A stretch of DNA of 58,855 nt from a virus, in the IMG/VR virus record IMGVR_UViG_3300034111_001673, positions 1-58,855 of that record; one strand, written 5' to 3'. Made by a program: the position numbers and the translations under genes. The notes below the pieces were generated by a model, which saw nothing but the letters and a program-made list of their open reading frames with translations, was not told where the DNA came from and ran no database searches. Position 1 is the first letter of the stretch. Each line of letters begins with the position of its first letter. Positions 7,976-17,081 of the stretch are shown piece by piece.

Positions 7976-8237
7976 TTTCATACTCCTTAATTAACCTACT
8001 CATAAACCCTTCTGGACAATCAGTAATGACTTGTTGTATTGCTACTTGGCTAAGAGTATCTAAAACCTTAAGAGTTGCTTTGTTATTGTTTTCCAACAAT
8101 CGAGACAATACTTCTAAAAATATACCATCATTACTTCTTTCATTGATTAACCACAAAAGGTCATTTTTAAACTCATTATTAATATGGGATTGTAAATAAT
8201 GCTCTATAACAATTTCTTCACATTTGGCTTTAGCCAT
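7959..8237 (-). CDS. Hypothetical helical protein
   Basis: The ORF reads MAKAKCEEIVIEHYL onward, about 92 residues. The ATG at 8237 overlaps the ParB-like stop (8230) and has AGAGG just upstream, so it is preferred over upstream starts at 8249 and 8261. The rest is predominantly helical (LSRLLENNNKATLKVLDTLS). It sits between two ParB-type genes. No family is recognised. Confidence 0.6.
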   Translation of the reverse strand: MAKAKCEEIVIEHYLQSHINNEFKNDLLWLINERSNDGIFLEVLSRLLENNNKATLKVLDTLSQVAIQQVITDCPEGFMSRLIKEYENESSN

Positions 8238-9189
8238 AGTACCTCTCATATAGTTTAGCAATTTTTTTATCTTTTGGAGCTTCTAGCCTAATTATGTGTT
8301 TACCTTGATTCACAGTTAATTCTAAATCCTCAACCGACTCAGATAATGCCGTTAAGTTTCGTGTTACTAGTTTCTTGTGTTTGTCTATATTAGATACACA
8401 AGCTAAGAAATTCTCTTTTTGCCCAAGGTAGCTATTTAAAAGTGCATGACGGATTCCCGTTAAATCTTTACTCGTATTAAGGTCTTCTAATTCATTATAA
8501 ATACCGCTAACGTATTTCTGAATAACAGCTACTCCGCTACCTTTTATTTTCAAATGAACTATCCGCTTATCTTCTTCCGATTGCTTTGCTTGTTTAATTT
8601 CGGTATAGACCTTGTTAATACTAGACTTACCTTCTGCAACTTTGGCTTTTTGTTCTTCTGTTCCTTTGCGTTGGATAGCATCGTACTGGAATGCTGTAGT
8701 ATGGCTTACTCCTGCTTTCTGGGCAATAATGTCTAGAGTCTTGCTATTTTCTGTCTCACTCCGTGGGGTTAGCGCTAACCTATCGGTAGACTGGCTTAGT
8801 TCTGCACTTTCTTCTTGCTTGGAAAATTGTTTTAAAGCGGATAATTGCCTCTCTCTTGCCTTCTGTGCTTCAAACTCCTTGAGCTTATAGGCAAGAGCAA
8901 CCCTGATTTCCGTAGGCAAATTCCTTCTACTAAACTGGTTATTAATCATCCAGAGCTTTACGTCCAGCTCGGTTTCCAGCTCTGTCTTTTCTATTATGTT
9001 AAAGCTTATGTTGTGCTTAATACAGATAGCATACCTATGGTGTCCGTCTATTATAGTATTATTCCATATTATTAATGGATTGAGACAACCATCATTAAGC
9101 AAACTCTGCTCTAATCTATCTAACTCATCACTGGATAACGGAGGAATAAGTTTTGCAAATTCTTCGTTAATAATAAAATCTGTATTCAT
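8230..9189 (-). CDS. ParB/KorB-like DNA-binding protein
   Basis: The 319 residues start with a ParB/Srx domain (PLIIWNNTIIDGHHRYAICI, about 37-56). The FSRRNLPTEIRVALAYKLKE segment and a helix-turn-helix-like DIIAQKAGVSHTTAFQY (about 153-169) follow, then a helical C-terminus. The arrangement fits a KorB/ParB-type regulator or accessory replication factor. It is separate from the parA operon, so it is not an obvious partition partner. Confidence 0.7.
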   Translation of the reverse strand: MNTDFIINEEFAKLIPPLSSDELDRLEQSLLNDGCLNPLIIWNNTIIDGHHRYAICIKHNISFNIIEKTELETELDVKLWMINNQFSRRNLPTEIRVALAYKLKEFEAQKARERQLSALKQFSKQEESAELSQSTDRLALTPRSETENSKTLDIIAQKAGVSHTTAFQYDAIQRKGTEEQKAKVAEGKSSINKVYTEIKQAKQSEEDKRIVHLKIKGSGVAVIQKYVSGIYNELEDLNTSKDLTGIRHALLNSYLGQKENFLACVSNIDKHKKLVTRNLTALSESVEDLELTVNQGKHIIRLEAPKDKKIAKLYERYYG

Positions 9190-9220
9190 CGTACTTGCCC
9201 TTCTTCTCTTGCTATTTCTA

Positions 9221-10117
9221 TTACGCTATTCGTGCAAATTCTCTATGTAGTTTCTTAGCTGCCCTGCAGTAAGCTTTATGAGCTTCTTCGGCGGTATCGA
9301 AATAGCCTAGATGATAAGATTTCTTCTTTTTAATAATAGTAGCTTTATATTTACTTACTTGTTTGCTAAAAGAAACTCCTTTAAAAGCTGAAGTATTGTT
9401 GCTGGGCTTTTTCCTATGACAGCTAATTTGCGATGGAGTTGCCTCTCTTAAATTCTCTATTCTAGTATTCCGAGAGTTGCCGTCCACAAAAGATACACAC
9501 TCAGGTAAATAACCATGAAACATTAGAAATATTAATCGTGATACCATATAGGTTTTTTGTTCAGATGGAATATAAAGAGAAAAGTAACCGCCATTAGTCA
9601 GGAAAAAACAAGCTTTATCACCTTTTTTAATTTTTATACCTTGAGCAACCTTCCAATAAAGCTCTCCATCCCGATACTCCAACAACCTTTTGACCTTTGC
9701 TTGTGTGAGTAGGGATTTAACTTTTTTGACTTCCTCTTCTACGGCTTGGAGTTTTACGGGTTTTGGTTTTTTAATAGTTTCGGTTTGCTCTGCCGATAGG
9801 ACTAGCTGAGCAGGTACTTGCTCCTTATCTAAAGTGGTTTGAAGAGTTTTAATAGTCTCTTTTAGCTTATAAACACCGAACTCTAAATCAATAACTCTAG
9901 CAAGAGTAGGGTCTATTTGTGGTTTTTGTTTAACTTTCTGATATCTCTCGTAAGACATACCAAAGGCATTAGCTGCTATTTTTTCTGCTTTACTTAATTC
10001 TGCTGATTCTAAGTGTATTCCATGAACTTCTAGAGCTGTTGTTATTTTATTTTTAAAATCTTCGTAATCCTTGCGGAAATTCTTGATTTCTTTTATTCCT
10101 CTAAAAAATGTGATCAT
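9221..10117 (-). CDS. HNH endonuclease with AP2 domain and scaffold-like N-terminal motif
   Basis: The 298 residues have three parts. A helical N-terminus contains AFGMSYERY at residues 51-59. An HNH domain follows (MVSRLIFLMFHGYLPECVSF, then NLREATPSQI). The C-terminal AP2-type DNA-binding domain has FKGVSF, YHLGYFDTAEEAHKAYCRAA. HNH-AP2 proteins are typically homing endonucleases. The N-terminal motif matches the extreme C-terminus of the phage scaffold protein (53404-54390), which I have not seen described. A weak ribosome site precedes the ATG. Confidence 0.85.
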   Translation of the reverse strand: MITFFRGIKEIKNFRKDYEDFKNKITTALEVHGIHLESAELSKAEKIAANAFGMSYERYQKVKQKPQIDPTLARVIDLEFGVYKLKETIKTLQTTLDKEQVPAQLVLSAEQTETIKKPKPVKLQAVEEEVKKVKSLLTQAKVKRLLEYRDGELYWKVAQGIKIKKGDKACFFLTNGGYFSLYIPSEQKTYMVSRLIFLMFHGYLPECVSFVDGNSRNTRIENLREATPSQISCHRKKPSNNTSAFKGVSFSKQVSKYKATIIKKKKSYHLGYFDTAEEAHKAYCRAAKKLHREFARIA

Positions 10118-10137
10118 ATTATTTTTCTTAATTATTT

Positions 10138-10695
10138 TTATTCAAATGGTACTTCATCACCGAGAAAATTATCGTCAGTTTGCTTCTTAATATGTTCGCT
10201 GTATTTAGCATGATCGGGAGTAATAATAGTCTTGATCTCATTCCGAGGTTTATTACCTCTATCATCAATAGTTATTTCAGCTACAAATATAAGGTTATCT
10301 AAGTCGGCAAAGCTTTTTATTGTTCTTAACTTTTCTGCCTTTGGTGATTTGTCAGTTGGATGTAAAGAATTAGCGGAATCAAGAATAGCTTTGATCATGC
10401 TTCTACCAATATCGGCATATCTATCACCCTCAGTCCCTAATCTGCTATTCATATTACAAAGACCGATATTGCTCCATACTTTCCTATGTTCATACTCACC
10501 GCTTAAAATCACAAACTCGCAGGCTAGATATATACTAGTTCCTGCTTTACTTAAGGTAGCGTAGCCGTCAGGAAACTCTTGTGTAACGTGATTACCTTTC
10601 TTAAGCATTAACCTAACCTTTGCTATGGTTTTATGCGCTATTAATTCGTAAGACATCTGCTCTTCGGCATCGTTAAAGTTGTTCCATTTAGTCAT
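10138..10695 (-). CDS. Possible single-stranded DNA-binding or recombination accessory protein
   Basis: The 185 residues include a strand-rich middle (YATLSKAGTSIYLACEFVI; LDNLIFVAEITID) and an acidic tail ending GDEVPFE. The tail recalls the acidic tip of single-strand-binding proteins. The position among replication genes supports a DNA-metabolism role. The assignment rests on plan and location only. The start overlaps the 73-residue ORF upstream by eight bases. Confidence 0.45.
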   Translation of the reverse strand: MTKWNNFNDAEEQMSYELIAHKTIAKVRLMLKKGNHVTQEFPDGYATLSKAGTSIYLACEFVILSGEYEHRKVWSNIGLCNMNSRLGTEGDRYADIGRSMIKAILDSANSLHPTDKSPKAEKLRTIKSFADLDNLIFVAEITIDDRGNKPRNEIKTIITPDHAKYSEHIKKQTDDNFLGDEVPFE

Positions 10696-10909
10696 TGTTT
10701 TGCTCCACTAGTTCTTTTAATTTTGATAAGTTGTTGTTAATTTGTGATCCTAAATATAATAAAAACCAATCTACCTTTCCAGTATATGAAAAGTGGTAAT
10801 CTCCCTTTCGATCCTCACTGCATAAAAGTTTAAAATCTCTCATATCCTGCCTAATCTCTTCTCTTAAATTGCGAATTGACGTGTATTTTTTAGCTTCTAG
10901 TTCGCTCAT
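10688..10909 (-). CDS. Hypothetical small protein
   Basis: The 73 residues are helical and charged, with IRNLREEIRQDMRDFKLLC and a C-terminal LSKLKELVEQNND. It overlaps the next gene and lies ten bases after the preceding one, so it is an operon member. No family is recognised. Confidence 0.6.
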   Translation of the reverse strand: MSELEAKKYTSIRNLREEIRQDMRDFKLLCSEDRKGDYHFSYTGKVDWFLLYLGSQINNNLSKLKELVEQNND

Positions 10910-10919
10910 TTACTCCTCC

Positions 10920-11192
10920 TTATTTACAATATGTTTGATATGCATCTTCCAAGGCTTTTAATCTCCTCTTTGAAAGAAATCTTTTATCAAAGAGACCATA
11001 GCCCAGGTTAATTGCGTCATAAATCTTACGTATATTTTCCTTGCCAAGTTGATTAACAAGATAGACGGCAATAAAACCATTGCTCCATTGATCCCATCTA
11101 ATACGATTGCTCATAATTTCCGAGAATGCCTCGTCTACATAACCTTTCTCTATTAACTTGTTAATTCCTGCTATACTTAGTTTGAATCCCAT
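10920..11192 (-). CDS. Hypothetical small protein
   Basis: The 90 residues begin MGFKLSIAGINKLIEKGYVD and end with a basic helix (SKRRLKALEDAYQTYCK). It lies ten bases after the 55-residue ORF in the replication operon. No family is recognised. Confidence 0.6.
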   Translation of the reverse strand: MGFKLSIAGINKLIEKGYVDEAFSEIMSNRIRWDQWSNGFIAVYLVNQLGKENIRKIYDAINLGYGLFDKRFLSKRRLKALEDAYQTYCK

Positions 11193-11201
11193 ATCTATTA
11201 C

Positions 11202-11369
11202 CTATTTAACAAAATAATTATTCTTCTCTTTAGGTCTCTTCCCTTTATTAACGTGGAATAAACCATTACCATAAGTCTCCAACCATTTAACAAAATGCAG
11301 TAAATCAACCTCATTTTGAGCAAACTGCAGATATTGGAGAACCCTTGTTTTGTCTATTTCTTTTACCAT
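11202..11369 (-). CDS. Hypothetical 55-residue protein
   Basis: The ATG at 11369 starts an ORF beginning MVKEIDKTRVLQYLQFAQNE and ending in a basic tail (NKGKRPKEKNNYFVK). It starts 18 bases after the helicase stop and ends ten bases before the next gene. Tight packing in one strand supports it. It is not assigned to a family. Confidence 0.55.
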   Translation of the reverse strand: MVKEIDKTRVLQYLQFAQNEVDLLHFVKWLETYGNGLFHVNKGKRPKEKNNYFVK

Positions 11370-11387
11370 GAGATTTAATCCTATATT

Positions 11388-13046
11388 TTAGTTACTATAT
11401 ACCCCCATCTCTTCAAGCTTCCTTTTCGCATCAAATTGAAAAGATAAAATTACCGAGGCTTCAGCTTGACTTAAATCTTTGTATTTAGCAGGGATGTATT
11501 TCATTTGTTGCTTGGTAGCTTCAAAATTAGCCATATTAATGAAATTCTGAATAGCGTAAGGTTTCTCTCTTTTTTTAATAAAGCGGTTAGCTAGATCAAC
11601 AGCTTTCCTTGCATCATTACCTTGATATATAATTTCAGGTTCTTCTTCTTTTGCCTTACTTCCGCCAAGTAGTATTAAACTTTGTTCTAATTTTTTTAAA
11701 CAACACCAATAATTAAATGCTGCTATGTAAGAAGTATTACTATCTATTTTTACCCAAGGCATTTCTGACTTTTTAAACATATCAATTAGTACTACTTCTA
11801 CATGACTTAAATCTTCCTTAATTTCCGCTTCATGTTGATGCCCGCAAAATTGACACTTCTTAGTCTGAACCGGTATCTCTCTATCGCAGGCCTTGCAGTT
11901 CTTTTTCTTAGCGTCTTTTTTGACTTTCTTAATAAATTTTATTTCTAAATCTATGTCTTGTTCTAACGAGCCATGGAGTACTGTTGAAATACCAAAGTCC
12001 AGCACAACGCAGTCCTCTTTGGAAATATTCGGATAAATTGCATGGTCTATCGTTCTTAGCCCCCTACCTATCATCTGAATCATTGTTGACTTAAAAGACG
12101 ATTGACGCAGTAACACCACGCAACTAATAGGCGGATAGTCCCAACCTTCCGTAAGTATCGCTACATTAATCAGTACTTGAATTTCACCGATGGTTAGTTG
12201 ATTTAATACAAATTCTCTTTTTTCTTTTGTAAGTTCACTTGTAACTACATCTGTTCTTATTCCATAACTTCTAAAGGCTACGCATACATGCTCGGCATGT
12301 TTTATAGTAGAACAAAATATCACTGTTTTACGATCTCCTGCTTTTGCTTTCCAGTGTCTTATCACCTCGTCAACAATAACTGCTTGATCTAAAATATCTG
12401 CAACTTCACTTTCGCTATAATCACCTGCATTTTTCTTTTTAAGAGCCATTAATTTTTCTTGAGCAACATCTACTGAATAGGTGATCGGTTTTACCAAATG
12501 ATTACTTTCTATCAATTCACCTAAAAAAATCTGATCACCGCAATTGTTGAATATCTGGCCTAAACTGCTTTTATCACCCCTTTGAGGTGTTGCAGTTATC
12601 CCGTATATCATGACATTAGGGTTAATTTCTTTCGCTTGTTGTATGATTTTTATATAACTTTTAGCAGTTACATGGTGCGTCTCGTCTATTACTAGCAAAT
12701 CTAAATGAGGTATTGTTTTAAGAGTATTCTTTTTGGAAAGAGTCGGTACCATTGCAAAAATAACTTGTCCGCTCCAATCTTTAACTTCAGCATTAACTAC
12801 TGAAGTGCTAAGAGACTGGTTAACTTTTTCAAACTTATCGTTATTCTGCTCCGTTAATTCCTTACGATGGGCAACTACGCAAACTTTGAAATTAGGGTTT
12901 ACCATACAAAAATGCCCTATTACGCTAGAGAGCATAATAGTCTTCCCAGCTCCTGTAGGTGCAACGCCAAGCGTGTTACCGTGTTTTAGCAGTGCTTCAA
13001 TGCTTCTTTTTACAAACTCAATCTGACGTGGGCGAAGTGTAATCAT
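11388..13046 (-). CDS. Superfamily 2 DEAD/DEAH-box helicase with zinc ribbon
   Basis: The 552 residues show Walker A GVAPTGAGKT (27-36), VIDETHH (motif II), ITATPQRGD (motif III) and IGRGLRT (motif VI). Near residue 390 a four-cysteine zinc ribbon (CKACDRE.. CQFCGH) follows. Type III-restriction-like/UvsW-like helicases of this sort unwind forks or R-loops during phage replication. It follows replication initiator 1 by five bases, so the two are co-expressed. Confidence 0.9.
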   Translation of the reverse strand: MITLRPRQIEFVKRSIEALLKHGNTLGVAPTGAGKTIMLSSVIGHFCMVNPNFKVCVVAHRKELTEQNNDKFEKVNQSLSTSVVNAEVKDWSGQVIFAMVPTLSKKNTLKTIPHLDLLVIDETHHVTAKSYIKIIQQAKEINPNVMIYGITATPQRGDKSSLGQIFNNCGDQIFLGELIESNHLVKPITYSVDVAQEKLMALKKKNAGDYSESEVADILDQAVIVDEVIRHWKAKAGDRKTVIFCSTIKHAEHVCVAFRSYGIRTDVVTSELTKEKREFVLNQLTIGEIQVLINVAILTEGWDYPPISCVVLLRQSSFKSTMIQMIGRGLRTIDHAIYPNISKEDCVVLDFGISTVLHGSLEQDIDLEIKFIKKVKKDAKKKNCKACDREIPVQTKKCQFCGHQHEAEIKEDLSHVEVVLIDMFKKSEMPWVKIDSNTSYIAAFNYWCCLKKLEQSLILLGGSKAKEEEPEIIYQGNDARKAVDLANRFIKKREKPYAIQNFINMANFEATKQQMKYIPAKYKDLSQAEASVILSFQFDAKRKLEEMGVYSN

Positions 13047-13051
13047 TTTGG

Positions 13052-14497
13052 CTATTTTTTATCTAGTTCGTTGATTGCTTTCCGATGTATCCTGATCCAC
13101 TCCCTGTCTTTAATGATTTGCTCGGGAGTTAGGGTTATTTTTTGCTTTACAGCGTTGGTGTATGACGTATTTAACCCGCTATAGTGAAGCTCCAGCGTTA
13201 TTCCGGTCTGCACTATGGCATCCTCAAGTGCCGTTAGATGTCCTCCCGCCGTTAAGTCTTCGATGAAGAGTGGCGAAGCTTTAATGATGAGCGTTTCTTC
13301 TTTCTCGGTTACTTTCACCAAACGATTGTTCAGTAGGCTTAACAGATTGCTATCACTGATACTTGCTTTGAATTTAAGCCAGTTCCCTCTTGGCATATCC
13401 TTGGCAGTAACAGGCGTTTCTTGCTTATGAGGTTCTACCCGAGTCGGCTCAAGCAGTTGCATTGAAATCGTAACATCTTCGCCGTAAACAGACTGAATTG
13501 TTTTACGAATTTTAGCTTTTTCAATGTCGTTTAAGAGCATGGCTTTTGTTTGAATACAAACCTTTTGCTGGTCTTGTTCAACAAACTTGTAATCGTTTTG
13601 TATTTCACTGGATCGCTGCTCTCCGAAGGCTTGCTGCAAAGTGCGAGAGAGCAGTACGCTTCTTTCCTCCTTTTCTGTAAGCCTTGGTAAGTCTTCAAGG
13701 TTCATTTCGGGTATTTCCTCCTCCTTTTGTGGGTCGTTTAGCACTTTGGCCATTAGGTCTGACATGGCAAATAAGCCTGTGTTCTCGCTAGTTCGCTCTT
13801 TGTGTTGAGTGTGGGTGGCTTTTTCTTCTTGGTTGTTATGAGCAACTTGCTCCTGCTGTGTAAGCAAGCAAGGAGCAAAAGTTGCGTGCTTGTCTTCGTG
13901 GGGTTTTTCTTTTTTGTAACTTTTTTCTTTTTCAGAGATAAAACCATTAGCGTAGCTATGGTTTATCTCTTCTTCAGGGTTTTCTTTATCTTTATATAAC
14001 TGGAAATTTTTTTCCACCCGGGTGGAAATTTTTTTCGACTCAGATGGAAAAATTTTTCCACTTGAATCAGTATAAAAGGCTACCGGATTTTTAGCTCTTT
14101 CGTATCCATCTTCTGTCAATTTTATGACATATCCGTAAGTTCTATTTTTTCCATAAAAATTTATATAACTATGATAAGTGGAATCTATAATGTCGCTTAT
14201 TTGATCGAGTAAATTTGCATTTTGCTTGCTTGAATAAACTTCGGTAATTTGAGAAAGAAACTTATGATCTACAAACTCTTCTTTATGAGGATTCTTTAAA
14301 ATCATCTGCAATAAATTTGTAAGTAAATTTCTAGCTTTTAATGAAATCCTTTTTTTTCTATCATTAGGTCTTGTAACATATTGCAAGTCCCTAAAAATAT
14401 TATCTGATAACCTTTTCTGCTTATTGGTTTTTTTATCAAGGTAATATAGACGAGCCTTTTTTGTTTCAGGAAAATTTAATACAGCTGCCTTACTCAC
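13052..14497 (-). CDS. Replication initiator 1, Rickettsiales-plasmid type with DnaA_N-like C-terminus
   Basis: The 481 residues start at a GTG (14497) that overlaps the preceding ORF and has GGAGGAAG upstream. The N-terminus (about 55-135) resembles a winged-helix Rep domain and is clearly related to the protein at 23166-24254: KARNLLTNLLQMIL, LDQISDIIDSTYHSY. The middle is low-complexity. The C-terminus (about 355-450) has the plan of the DnaA N-terminal domain found on Rickettsia plasmid DnaA-like proteins (GNWLKFKASISDSNLLSLLN). The location beside the helicase supports a replication role. Confidence 0.6.
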   Translation of the reverse strand: MSKAAVLNFPETKKARLYYLDKKTNKQKRLSDNIFRDLQYVTRPNDRKKRISLKARNLLTNLLQMILKNPHKEEFVDHKFLSQITEVYSSKQNANLLDQISDIIDSTYHSYINFYGKNRTYGYVIKLTEDGYERAKNPVAFYTDSSGKIFPSESKKISTRVEKNFQLYKDKENPEEEINHSYANGFISEKEKSYKKEKPHEDKHATFAPCLLTQQEQVAHNNQEEKATHTQHKERTSENTGLFAMSDLMAKVLNDPQKEEEIPEMNLEDLPRLTEKEERSVLLSRTLQQAFGEQRSSEIQNDYKFVEQDQQKVCIQTKAMLLNDIEKAKIRKTIQSVYGEDVTISMQLLEPTRVEPHKQETPVTAKDMPRGNWLKFKASISDSNLLSLLNNRLVKVTEKEETLIIKASPLFIEDLTAGGHLTALEDAIVQTGITLELHYSGLNTSYTNAVKQKITLTPEQIIKDREWIRIHRKAINELDKK

Positions 14498-14642
14498 TTT
14501 CTTCCTCCTCTAAGATTAATTTTGTTAGCGTTTCCAGATCGTCCCAGAAATTAAAGTACATAGGCATCCCTTCGTTCTCTTTTAAAATTCTACGTATGCG
14601 AGATGCTATTGTTTTAATATCTTTCTGTCTTTGTGGAGTCAT
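14490..14642 (-). CDS. Hypothetical 50-residue protein
   Basis: MTPQRQKDIKTIASRIRRIL opens a 50-residue ORF. It overlaps both neighbours: its ATG sits in the ATGA of the previous ORF, and its stop lies inside the first codons of replication initiator 1. Its acidic end encodes the GAGGAGGAAG ribosome site of the initiator, which suggests coupling control of Rep translation. Confidence 0.6.
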   Translation of the reverse strand: MTPQRQKDIKTIASRIRRILKENEGMPMYFNFWDDLETLTKLILEEEESE

Positions 14643-14791
14643 AAGCTACTTTTGCTATTATTCCAGTTAATCCCACGCCTTTGCCCATAAACCCGCAGAG
14701 CTCCCTTTATTACCTTAATACGTTTATGTTCGGCTTTAACTTCTAGCCATTCTTGGATTTTTTGCAGGAAGGAGGAGAAAAGAGGGGTCAT
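14639..14791 (-). CDS. Hypothetical 50-residue basic protein
   Basis: MTPLFSSFLQKIQEWLEVKA opens a 50-residue ORF with a basic helix (EHKRIKVIKGALR). Both ends show ATGA overlaps with neighbours. Its first codons lie inside the 3' end of the 128-residue gene. No family is recognised. Confidence 0.55.
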   Translation of the reverse strand: MTPLFSSFLQKIQEWLEVKAEHKRIKVIKGALRVYGQRRGINWNNSKSSL

Positions 14792-15174
14792 AGGTTCCAA
14801 GATTTAGGTTTAAAATTTTTAAGACTATCCCTTAAGTAAGTTACTAATTCTTCTTTGTAGAGATAAGGCTCTTGAACTATTTTTAGACAACACAACGTTT
14901 TACTTTTGTCTTTGTCATATCTTTCATCATCATATGGAATTTTTATAAAGTGATTGGAATCTATAAATTGATTTATATAGTCAGATAAAGTTTTTCGATC
15001 GATACTTAGTCTGTTTGCCCAAGTTGTTTTATTTATGTAAACTATACCATCAATATCTACAGATTTTTTTAGTTCTTCTAAAAATTCATCTAATTTTTTA
15101 AATCTTTGAGAAAGAAATTCTATATCTAAACAAAAACCATTATTACTTATATTTTCTATTAATTTGAACTGCAT
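14788..15174 (-). CDS. Helix-turn-helix protein heading the replication operon
   Basis: The 128 residues include a convincing helix-turn-helix, TTWANRLSIDRKTLSDYINQ (about 50-69), followed by a wing-like strand. It is the first gene of the long minus-strand replication operon, so it may regulate it or take part in initiation. No closer family is recognised. Confidence 0.6.
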   Translation of the reverse strand: MQFKLIENISNNGFCLDIEFLSQRFKKLDEFLEELKKSVDIDGIVYINKTTWANRLSIDRKTLSDYINQFIDSNHFIKIPYDDERYDKDKSKTLCCLKIVQEPYLYKEELVTYLRDSLKNFKPKSWNL

Positions 15175-15224
15175 TAAATTCTTACCAAATATATTATGGC
15201 AAAGAATCTACAGTATTATTTATT

Positions 15225-15268
15225 AAAAAAAGAGTGGGGACTTTTATTACCCACTTTTTTTTTTTTTG
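15225..15268. terminator. Bidirectional terminator-like hairpin between divergent genes
   Basis: AGTGGG at 15233-15238 pairs with CCCACT at 15250-15255. A run of A precedes the stem and a run of 13 T follows it, so either strand has a U-tract. It lies between the divergent transporter and replication operons, where no read-through source is obvious. It may insulate an acquired transporter gene. Confidence 0.7.
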
Positions 15269-15322
15269 TTTATTATAGAAACCGAAACAAAATTGCATGA
15301 AATTAAAATTAAGTAGGTAATT

Positions 15323-16642
15323 ATGTCAAAAATAAGTACATTCACAGAACTAAGAAAAGAAGGAAAGTTGCCAGTAGCATTATTATCTACAGGAACATTT
15401 ATGGAATACTTTGATTTAATGCTCTACGTTCATATGGGAGTGTTACTTAACGAGTTGTTTTATGATACCAGCGATTCTCGTAATTTAGCTATTTTAAGTG
15501 CCATAGGAATAACTATTACGTTTGGTTTTCGCCCGTTAGGTGCATATGTTTTTGGTAAATTAGGAGATCATTATGGACGTAAAATAGTATTATGGATTAC
15601 AACTTTTTTGATGTCTTTAGCTTGTTTAACTATGTTCTTTTTACCAACGTACGCTCAAATTGGTTTTACAGCTACTATCATAATGACTATATGTAGAATA
15701 GCACAAAGCCTCTCATCAGTGGGAGAAATAATAAGTTGTGATCTTTATTTTATGGAAAGTACTAATCCTCCTATTCAATACCCACTATCAGGAGCAACGG
15801 ATGTATTTGGAGCATTAGGTGGCACTGCTGCTTTAGGTGTAGCTACTTTAGTTACAATGAATGATTTTAATTGGCGGTGGGCTTTTTTGTTTGGATTTGG
15901 TATTGCATTTATTGGATTCTACATAAGAAGAACTTTGTTAGAAACTAAGGATTTTTCTAACATGGTAGCTCAAATTAATTTAATACAAGAGAAATTTAAA
16001 CTTTCTTATAAAGAAGCAAAGAAAATAGTAGAAAAAGAACTAGAAAGGAATGCCCCAACTAAAAAAGTGTTCTATTCTTTATTGACAATTCAATGTGTTT
16101 ATCCGTTATATTATTATTTTGCTTATATTTATTGTGGAGATTTATTTAAAAGTCTTTTTAATTACTCATCGGCAGAGGTTATTCATAATAACTTTTTTCT
16201 TTCTTTAGCATGCTTATTTAGAGGAATAGCTGTATATTGGATTAGTTATTATGTAAATCCACTTAAAATATTAAAAATACAATTATTTTTATCAAGTATT
16301 TTAGTTCTTTCCCTACCTTATCTTTTAAATAATCTAAAAGAACCTTACCATTTAATTACAATCCAATATTTATTTTTAATTTTGGCGATTCATGGAATGC
16401 CAGCTTTTGCTATTTTTTATAAATATATTCCTATCTTGACACGTTTTACAAAAACGGGGCTTTCCTACTCAATTGGAAGAGCAGTAATGTTTGGAGGAAC
16501 TTCTTTTGGATTGATTTATTTAGTAGAATGGTATGGAAACTGGGGGATATTTGGTCTTTTTGCTTTCACACTAATTGCTTATACAATAGCATTGTTCTAC
16601 TTTGATAAACTTGAGAAAGAGTCAAATAACTCAAAAACTTAA
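15323..16642 (+). CDS. MFS metabolite:proton symporter, ProP-like
   Basis: The 439 residues form a 12-helix major-facilitator transporter. The start STGTFMEYFDLMLYVHMGVL and the loop 2-3 signature GKLGDHYGRKIVLW are typical of the ProP/metabolite-proton symporter group. That group is expanded in Rickettsia, where paralogues import host solutes. It sits in the inner membrane. A hairpin with T runs lies directly upstream, and no partner gene follows. On a phage-like replicon it is an accessory (moron) gene, probably taken from a host chromosome. Confidence 0.9.
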   Translation: MSKISTFTELRKEGKLPVALLSTGTFMEYFDLMLYVHMGVLLNELFYDTSDSRNLAILSAIGITITFGFRPLGAYVFGKLGDHYGRKIVLWITTFLMSLACLTMFFLPTYAQIGFTATIIMTICRIAQSLSSVGEIISCDLYFMESTNPPIQYPLSGATDVFGALGGTAALGVATLVTMNDFNWRWAFLFGFGIAFIGFYIRRTLLETKDFSNMVAQINLIQEKFKLSYKEAKKIVEKELERNAPTKKVFYSLLTIQCVYPLYYYFAYIYCGDLFKSLFNYSSAEVIHNNFFLSLACLFRGIAVYWISYYVNPLKILKIQLFLSSILVLSLPYLLNNLKEPYHLITIQYLFLILAIHGMPAFAIFYKYIPILTRFTKTGLSYSIGRAVMFGGTSFGLIYLVEWYGNWGIFGLFAFTLIAYTIALFYFDKLEKESNNSKT

Positions 16643-16829
16643 AGTCCTTTATATAATCTACAAACTTCAGCACAAGTTACTAAAGACAAAGGAGCAAAAG
16701 AAGTACTGTAAAGATCTGTTGTTTTACATAATATTGGTAGATCAGTTGATGCAGTCAATTTTGCTCCAACGTACAGAAATAGAGTTAGTACCACAAAGAA
16801 AAGAATACACTGTATGAAATTTCTATCTA

Positions 16830-16940
16830 TTATAACTCCCCCAATATCAAATAATAAGCCGTCGGCATCCCGATCAATACTCCTATAACATAAGCCCTAG
16901 TAACCCATTTCACGAATGGGTCATCACTGTTCCATTCCAT
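16830..16940 (-). CDS. 36-residue membrane protein, paralogue of the next
   Basis: The ORF starts MEWNSDDPFVKWVTRAYVIG and continues into one hydrophobic helix (VLIGMPTAYYLIL). It aligns with the neighbouring 42-residue protein in the WN(S/A)(D/E)D.F..W.TR.Y pattern, so the pair is a tandem duplication. One membrane span with a charged cytosolic head would suit a holin or a small membrane regulator, but this is not shown. Confidence 0.55.
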   Translation of the reverse strand: MEWNSDDPFVKWVTRAYVIGVLIGMPTAYYLILGEL

Positions 16941-16952
16941 AACTAATCACTC

Positions 16953-17081
16953 TCAATAATGACGTAGAAGATATAAAAGAAGAATTATTAATCCTGGACC
17001 TACTGCAGAGAAAAAAAGAATATAAACCCTAGTCATCCACCTTTCAAATTTATCTTCAGCATTCCAATCGCTAAAATCCAT
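16953..17081 (-). CDS. 42-residue membrane protein, paralogue of the previous
   Basis: The ORF starts MDFSDWNAEDKFERWMTRVY and continues into a hydrophobic helix (LIILLLYLL). It has a strong ribosome site (GGGGAGGA) seven bases before its ATG. It overlaps the 96-residue gene upstream by 11 bases, which supports a real operon. Confidence 0.6.
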   Translation of the reverse strand: MDFSDWNAEDKFERWMTRVYILFFSAVGPGLIILLLYLLRHY